From assembly GCA_014621425.1 (NCBI GenBank), contig JAANBB010000034.1:1-64000 (forward strand): a stretch of DNA of 64,000 bases, written 5' to 3'. The position numbers and the translations under genes are program-made. The DNA is from Cylindrodendrum hubeiense (Eukaryota; Ascomycota; Sordariomycetes; Hypocreales; Nectriaceae). Below the pieces are notes generated by a model that searched no databases, was not told where the DNA came from, and saw only the letters and a program-made list of their open reading frames with translations. Positions 56,937-64,000 of this stretch are shown one piece after another (within the stretch, counting starts at the first letter, position 1; every line of letters starts with the position of its first letter).

Positions 56937-58721
56937 TTAGGCGAAGGACTCCCTTGTGTTGACACGATCAATGTCGTAAGGGTTGCCGTCGTATGACTTC
57001 CGGCGAGCTGATGCGTTGCTTGTTGCTCGAGAGCGAATAGCGGAAAATGTGGGCTCATCGACCACTGTGGAGATTTCGTCGTCGTCGGTCGCCTCCTCAT
57101 CGGCTTCGACTACTGTGTCTTCGGCCTTTTCTGGCTCGTCGGTGGAGTCTTCCTGGCTCTCCTGCAGACCCTTCATGAATGCGGCAGATTGGGCTGCGAA
57201 CTTGCACTTGGCTCGAATGGCCGGTCCATACTTGTAAAACAAGAAAGGGAATGGGACACATGCAAGTGCCAGGAACGCAGGGACTGTCGAGGCCCAGTGA
57301 ATGCCCAGGCTGTCGTACATTTGAGACGTAAACAAAGGGAAGGCTGCTCCGAACAACGATCGGAGAACTGAGTTGGCGGCCAAGACTGAGGCGGCAAAGA
57401 TGGTGTAGGAGTCGATGAGATAGTTCATGATGCTGAGGAACACCAAGACCATGCCGAATCCGAAGGGGACACCAGCTGCAATGCTGACCATCCAGTGAAC
57501 AGACGGGGAATTGGTCCAGGCGAACCAGAAGAGACCGATGGGGAGCGCGACGGATCCAACCATGGCCGCAGTGAGTCGAGCTTCGGGAGGGGCAAAGCCA
57601 CCGTGCTTCTCCTCAGTCTTGATGTATCGCTTGTTGGCTGGAATAGTATAGGCAATGGCAAACAGCATTCCAATCATGATGCCGAGGAACGCCAGGCCGC
57701 CAACACCCTGGTTCCACCCACGGCCTCGCTGGTAGACGACGGGGAAGGCGGCGAAAAGCATGTACAGGGTGCCGTAGATGATGGCCATGTAGATGGACAG
57801 GAGGAGGACGATGGGCTCCTTGAACAGAAGGACCCAAGGTCGCAGCAAGGCAGTCTTCATGGCGTTGCCGAGGGTGATCTTGCCGCGCTGGTGATCGATG
57901 GTGCTAAGGTAGTGCTTTCCGGTGGTCTTGGACAGCTGCAGCGCACGCTTGCGAAGAATGACCGGGGCGTATGTCTCCGGCACGGTCAGGGATCCGACGA
58001 TCCACAGCACACCGGAGAAGATGGCAAGGAAGCCCATGACCCAGCGCCATCCCTCAGTCATGCCCAAGAAGCCGCCAATGACGGGTCCAAGAACCGGGCC
58101 CAGGAAGGGGGCGGCCGCGAAGAGAGCCATAGCCAGGCCGCGCTGCGAAGCTGGGAACATGTCGGCAATGACACCACCGGCGTTGGTCAACGGCGATGAG
58201 CCGAAGGCTCCAGCCATGAAGCGGAGGATGAGCAGCGTCTCGGCATTCTGAGCTCCCGCACACCCAGCATTGAATGCTGTGAGAGCGGCATAGGTTGCGA
58301 TAAACAGGACCTGGCGTCCGAACAGCTCGCTGAGAGGTGCCCATAGCAGCGGGCCAATGGCAAAACCGAGCACAAACAGAGAGACACCAAGGGTGCCGAC
58401 CTCCTGGCTGATCTGGAATTCCGTCATGATCTCAACCAGGCCGCCGGTGTATGCGGACGAGACGAGCGCAACCGCCAAGGTGGCGACGGCGACGGTCATG
58501 GTGATGAACCATTTCTTCTTGGTGCTGAAGAGCATGGGGTTTCGCGGGTCGTCGGGGATGAATTGCACCAGGTACGGGTCTTCTTCTGTGCCGGCGCCTT
58601 TGTATTGGTAGTTGAGGACGTCAGTGGTGACTCCGGCCTGGTCGGCGACCAATCGCCAGTAGGGGATTTTTGAGCGCTGGACCGGCTCGACATCGAGCTT
58701 GCCCTTTTCTAAGGACGCCAT
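56937..58721 (-). CDS. DHA1-type MFS multidrug/polyamine transporter
   Basis: An intronless 594-aa protein. The cytosolic N-terminus has 'DDPRNPMLFSTKKKW', a phrase typical of fungal DHA1 (TPO/FLR-like) exporters. About twelve membrane segments follow, with 'LLWAPLSELFGRQ' (motif A), 'LILRFMAGAFGSSPLTNAGG' and 'LGPVLGPVIGGFL' (the antiporter motif C with paired GP). The acidic C-terminal tail is rich in Glu, Asp and Ser. The protein exports drugs, polyamines or metabolites with proton exchange at the plasma membrane. No biosynthetic cluster surrounds it. High GC and smooth codon use suggest a well-expressed core-type gene. Confidence 0.92.
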   Translation of the reverse strand: MASLEKGKLDVEPVQRSKIPYWRLVADQAGVTTDVLNYQYKGAGTEEDPYLVQFIPDDPRNPMLFSTKKKWFITMTVAVATLAVALVSSAYTGGLVEIMTEFQISQEVGTLGVSLFVLGFAIGPLLWAPLSELFGRQVLFIATYAALTAFNAGCAGAQNAETLLILRFMAGAFGSSPLTNAGGVIADMFPASQRGLAMALFAAAPFLGPVLGPVIGGFLGMTEGWRWVMGFLAIFSGVLWIVGSLTVPETYAPVILRKRALQLSKTTGKHYLSTIDHQRGKITLGNAMKTALLRPWVLLFKEPIVLLLSIYMAIIYGTLYMLFAAFPVVYQRGRGWNQGVGGLAFLGIMIGMLFAIAYTIPANKRYIKTEEKHGGFAPPEARLTAAMVGSVALPIGLFWFAWTNSPSVHWMVSIAAGVPFGFGMVLVFLSIMNYLIDSYTIFAASVLAANSVLRSLFGAAFPLFTSQMYDSLGIHWASTVPAFLALACVPFPFLFYKYGPAIRAKCKFAAQSAAFMKGLQESQEDSTDEPEKAEDTVVEADEEATDDDEISTVVDEPTFSAIRSRATSNASARRKSYDGNPYDIDRVNTRESFA

Positions 58722-60771
58722 TGCGGGCTGTGGGCTTGTGGAATTGTCGCTCGTTTCGGGGATCTCGTCGAAGGTCGGTTGGGTTCGAGGTAGTCGTTGA
58801 TGGTTCGAGGCGAGAGGTCGATGTCTTTCAATATGTCAAAACTGCCAAGGGGGCAAGCTCAATTGTTTATAAAGACCCGTCTTAGAACGAGGTGGTGACG
58901 TCGCCGAGATTAGTTCGCGGCGTTAGGCCATGGCGTCGCACCTGGGGCGGCGCGACGGACTGCTAAACTGGCCGACGCCGGGGGCCTCCGCCACTCGGGT
59001 TAGGCGCGGCATCCATCTACCAGCAGATCATTCGCGGGCCGCGCTGAATAATAGATCTGAAGGGGGTTTGGTGGGTCGATTCGTTCAAACCCGATGCTGT
59101 AATGTCGGGTTTAAGATGAAGATTCGTGTGCAAGGGTTTTCAACCATGTTCGCACCCCTGTCCGCCTACCGGTGCTGAAGTCCGCGGAAAGTTGCACCCC
59201 CGTGGACCCGGGAGTTCATGCTTGTATCACTTCACTTGCGGGTCGCGATCTCAATGTTGCAATCTCAATCTAGATCTGGAACATCTAGAGCATCTAGAAT
59301 CTCCTCATTTGCATGGTGTCTTATATTTCATCTACACAAAGTCGTAGATGTTGGGTGCTTCGTCGTGCTGAATTCCACGTTCAAGCCAGCACTTCCCGAT
59401 ACGAATATTCAAGCTCCCTTACCTGCTAGCCCGGTCCCGAAGCGGCGTCCCTGTCCACATGTCAGCCAATTGCTGCCGTCAGATTCGTCGAGTTTCGGCC
59501 GAGGCGGGACCGGTTTCGGCGGAGACGGAATTATTACCGAATCGCCCACGCGTTTCCGCGCTGTTAGCGGGCGCTGGCAAACCCGAACCCGTTTTTCAGT
59601 GGGCCCATGATGTCAGTTTCGCGTTCGCTTTCGCCGCTCCGCGGACAAAATTCTGCTCAAGGACGGAGTTCGGATTGCATCAGGACCGTGATGGGCACCG
59701 ATGAGCCGGAAACGCTGAGAAATCAAGAGAAGCTATACGAAGGAACGGCTTTGAATAGCATGTCGATGCTTCCGCTGAGTCAATACCGTAGAACTGGGCC
59801 AATACCACAGAACTGGGGCCAGTACCGCAGAGTGTTGACCCATGTAATCTATGTTGTATCGACCCATTAAGTTGGCGACCCGTCTCCGTGGATCACGCCT
59901 GCTCCTGCTCCTGCACCTATCCCCAGACGTCGATTATGGGATTCCCCTTGTGCATAATTGCATGCTGAATGAATCCTTTCCTGCATGGGCACCGTTCTTC
60001 CGATGCTGCTTCTTATTACCGCTCTTAAGGAGATTGTCAGGGGCCCGGGAGCGCCAAGTGGACTGTGGCTTCGGATCGAGATGCCACATACCCGTTCCTG
60101 TACCTTCGGAGCCGATTTGCGCTACCCTTGATTCGAAGAGCCGCAATTTAACGCCGTGGCTGGCTGGATAAACCCCACGATCGTGCATTCCCTTTAACAG
60201 ACCGCGTTCGACGCCTCGTACTCAGTACAAGTCACTCCTTTACACTACTCATGCGCCTGCAGCCTCGGCAAGAACGAATCTCCCAATGAAGAATAGCCCG
60301 GTACAAATCAGCCCAGCACCCAACCTGTGGAGAACCGCAATGCCCAAGTTGCGTGCCGTGTGCCGTTAGCAGTGCCAGCTACGTGGTGATCAAGTGAGGG
60401 GAAGGTGTCTCCATTTTGGAAAGGCGGTATACCAACGAGCGGGGTTATATCGTGACCACTTCGACGGAGTTGGAGAATCCTAACCAAATTTAGAAGTTCC
60501 GCTGTGCCACTCCCATATGACAGCGCTCCGCGACAAGCTCTCTCCTACGATAATGCTGTTGTAAACACGGTGATCGATTAGGTTGCTCCGAAAGATAGGC
60601 CCATTTTGCGGAATACGTTGGAGCCTGACTGGTTCGACGCGCGTATATAAGGATGAATCAATATCGAGATAGTTGGGAAATCATGAACCATTCTGCTCCA
60701 TTATCTTGACGTTTAATAATTATATTCCGCATCACTCCTTAACCTCCCCAATACACGTGTCGCACAATACA
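58722..60771. other. 2.0-kb gap without a supported gene
   Basis: Contains the MFS promoter and, at 59780-59835, three imperfect copies of a ~19-bp 'CCAATACCACAGAACTGGGG'-like unit. 59260-59300 has 'ATCTAGA' words in a row. No coding gene is supported. Confidence 0.4.
59780..59835. repeat. Imperfect ~19-bp triplicate
   Basis: 'CAATACCGTAGAACTGGGC', 'CAATACCACAGAACTGGGG' and 'CAGTACCGCAGAGTGTTGA' occur in tandem. A short minisatellite-like run of unknown role. Confidence 0.55.
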
Positions 60772-61816
<1,045 letters not shown>

Positions 61817-62185
61817 TCGACTGCATGCGCCAGCCCCTAGTGCTAAGCCCGACCTCAATCAGTTGTATATACGAATGAAAAGAAGTGTGTTGCGCTCACT
61901 ACGTTGATGGGTACCCGACTGAATGAACTATCAACCTTAGCTATAAAGACTCAACAGTGCTCGCCAGTAAAAACACAAAAAGGGACATATTGCAAGTCAC
62001 ATAATCTCTTCACGGTAATGAAATAGGAGGACTGTCTAGTAAGACTTCTAACTCTTCACCTTAGTTTACATCGCTGTAGTGGACTTATTATAACTTTTCT
62101 TTCTCCACAGGTTCCCTGTCACGCTACGCGTGCTCAGAGCAGCATCGAAATACAGCACCATTTGTAAACCTGAACTCTGTATGCA
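61817..62185. other. Convergent intergenic gap
   Basis: 369 bp between the 3' ends of the SDR and the second NLR. No features are seen. Confidence 0.4.
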
Positions 62186-64000
62186 CTACCACTCGTCTTG
62201 TAGGAGCTCGACTATCTCCCAGTAGTTATTCATAGCTGCATAAGAAAGCGCCGTTCCACCACCGTTATCTTCGGCGCGGACATCGATTCCATCTTCCGCA
62301 AGAAGCAGCTGGACTACTGCAATGTCCCCGTTATGGGCTGCCCACAACAGCGGAGTCCAACCGTTGTCGTCCTCGGCATTAATGTTGACCTCTTTTTTTG
62401 CAAGTAGGAGCTGAACAACCGCCTCATGTCCGTTCCCTGCCGCTAACAACAGCGGCGTTCGACCATCATTATACGTCGTGTTAATGTCGACACTTCCGTG
62501 GGTAAGCAGTAACTGCATAACTGCCTTGTGACCCATTGCGGCTGCATATAACAGCGGTGTTCCACCGTATTCGTCCCTAGTGTCAACATTGACGCCATGT
62601 TTGCTAAGCACTAGCTGGACGACCGCCTTATGTCCGTTCGCGGCAGCACATAATAACGGAGTTCGACGTTCGTTGTCTTGAGAGTTTATATTAACACCGT
62701 TTTTGTCAAGCAGCACCTGGAGTACCGCATCGTCCCCGATCTCGGCTGCATACAACAGCGGCGATAGACCGTGGTCGTCTCGAGCGTTAATATCGACATC
62801 GTCTTTGTTAAGAAGCATCTGGATCACCGCCATATTCCTGTGCTTAACTGCATGTAACAGCGGTATCCAACCATTAGCATCCTTGGCGTTAATGTCGACT
62901 TCGTCTTTTGCAAGCAGTAGCTGGACCACCATCGTGTGCCCAATACGGGCTGCCCACCACAGAGGCGTCCAACCGTCGCTGTTCTTGATGTTTACGTCAT
63001 AGTTGGCAAGTAGTAACTCGACCACCGCCTCATGGCCGTTTTCGGTCGCATACCACAGTGGTGTTCGACCATAACTGTCCAATCTTAGACTCTGTCTACT
63101 TAATAGAGCCTTGATTGCTTCTTCCAGACCGAAGTGTGCCACTAAATGTAGTCCCGTCATTCGCCTCGGCACATCCTGGCTATTGAATGAACTAGACCGA
63201 GATCGCGTGGTCAATAATGCCTGGCTCGATGCTTGTACTTTCTCCTCGCATTCTAGGAAGTCTAGTAATTCCTGAGGTAAAGTTGATAACTTGCGGGCAT
63301 GATATCCCCACATTTTTGCGGCATAGCCGTAAAATGGATATTTCTGGAGCCGTCGTTTAAACTCGTTGTCCGTGGGACAGAACCCACTCTCGAAGATGCT
63401 AAAGGAAAGATAAGTCATACACACTTTCGTGATGTCTGTATGTGCGTTTGGAAACCATTTCGGCCATGTTCGCTCAAAGTATTCTTGTGTTGTATAGTGC
63501 ACTAAGCGAATGACTTCGCTTTCTTCATCGACTGTGACCAAGCCAGTGCACACAGTTCGTAGAATTCCGACGGCTGGAATGTAATCTTCGTCTAGATCCA
63601 TCATGGTTGGTCTGACCGCAAGAGCGTGGCGGATTTCGAGAGTTGAAAGCGGCCTTTTAGCCTGAATGATCCATGCCAGAATCTTCTTGGCGAGCTCTCG
63701 ACAACCGTTAGCTTGTCCCTCAATCCTTTCCATCGCTGATCTGTAGGTTTCGTCTAAACCATCCACTCCCTTAGCGAGACTTTGCAAAGCTTGATTCACA
63801 TCTCCTCTCGTAGGCAGACCAATCAGTGTGTTTATATGCAGCTCCGCCAGCAGAAACCTAAAATTCTCTTGTGAGCTATGCGTTAACCGCCGATTAAGTT
63901 GCATTAAATGACTTACATTCCATCAGCTGCTTCAATTATTTTTGATGAAGCAATATCCTGTAACCGGCTGTTAAAAATATCTGGCCCCTGTAGCAGCAAT
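62186..64000 (-). CDS. NACHT-ankyrin NLR, 5' part beyond the window
   Basis: The last exon (63857-62186) joins across a 59-nt intron (63858-63916) to a coding piece that continues past 64000 ('LQDIASSKIIEAADGM|FLLAEL'). The junction phrase is the same as in the NLR at 18644-22475, and the same winged-helix/helical region follows ('RLVHYTTQEYFERTW', 'CPTDNEF'). The C-terminus has nine ankyrin repeats of 34-35 aa, more diverged from one another than in the first NLR. The N-terminal effector domain and P-loop lie outside the window and cannot be stated. It is expected to be a STAND sensor in non-self recognition or cell death. Confidence 0.88.

Noticed and set aside
57495..58199. 234-codon plus-strand frame opposite the DHA1 transporter
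   Set aside because: It is antisense to a strongly supported twelve-TM protein and has no domain of its own.

Overview
The window is nuclear DNA of a filamentous ascomycete. The closest fit is Eurotiales (an Aspergillus/Penicillium/Talaromyces relative), judged from gene content only. The evidence is intron-containing genes with short GT-AG introns (mostly 48-75 nt), Zn2Cys6 regulators, PNP-NACHT-ankyrin NLRs, GH51 and GH78 glycosidases and large MFS families. No rRNA, tRNA, CRISPR or intact transposon was recognised. Exon joins were worked out by eye from splice signals and frame continuity.

Left edge (1-8.3 kb): the 3' end of a helical-module regulator (RfeC-like), then a compact locus that is the best candidate for an unusual system. 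It holds a small gasdermin-like protein gene (1145-2044, minus), an acuF-type C2H2 protein gene (2585-4456, minus) and a divergent five-exon gene (5171-8311, plus). The last encodes a DUF7580-like region fused to a subtilisin-type (S8) protease with Asp628/His672/Ser832. This resembles the fungal HET-Q1 (gasdermin) / HET-Q2 (subtilase) cell-death pairing, with a third gene between the partners.

Middle left (8.7-17.7 kb): a PAN/apple-like fragment, then a sugar-use cluster of a MAL-type MFS permease, a Zn2Cys6 activator and a cytosolic GH51 alpha-L-arabinofuranosidase. A 28-bp palindrome lies in the permease/activator shared promoter and a 15-bp direct repeat lies upstream of the GH51 gene.

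18.6-22.5 kb: a complete 1243-aa PNP_UDP-NACHT-ankyrin NLR. Its 11 near-identical ankyrin units include a duplicated five-unit (495 bp) block. 24-26.4 kb: a many-exon GH39-like secreted glycosidase that looks decayed.

28.2-38.8 kb: a probable L-rhamnose cluster with a GH78 alpha-L-rhamnosidase, a Zn2Cys6 activator, a paralogous regulator with no visible zinc cluster, and an MFS sugar permease. 40-46.3 kb: a small membrane protein, a TauD/TfdA-type dioxygenase, a DUF3176 membrane protein and an SDR. 49.5-52.2 kb: a DUF7924-like protein that needs a 57-nt intron to avoid an internal stop.

Right side (53.9-64 kb): a prion-like glycine-zipper protein, an atypical SDR, a DHA1-type drug/polyamine transporter, a second 291-aa SDR and the 3' part of a second NACHT-ankyrin NLR running off the end. 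The window therefore mixes accessory catabolic clusters with several immune/incompatibility-type genes, as expected of a variable, perhaps subtelomeric, region.
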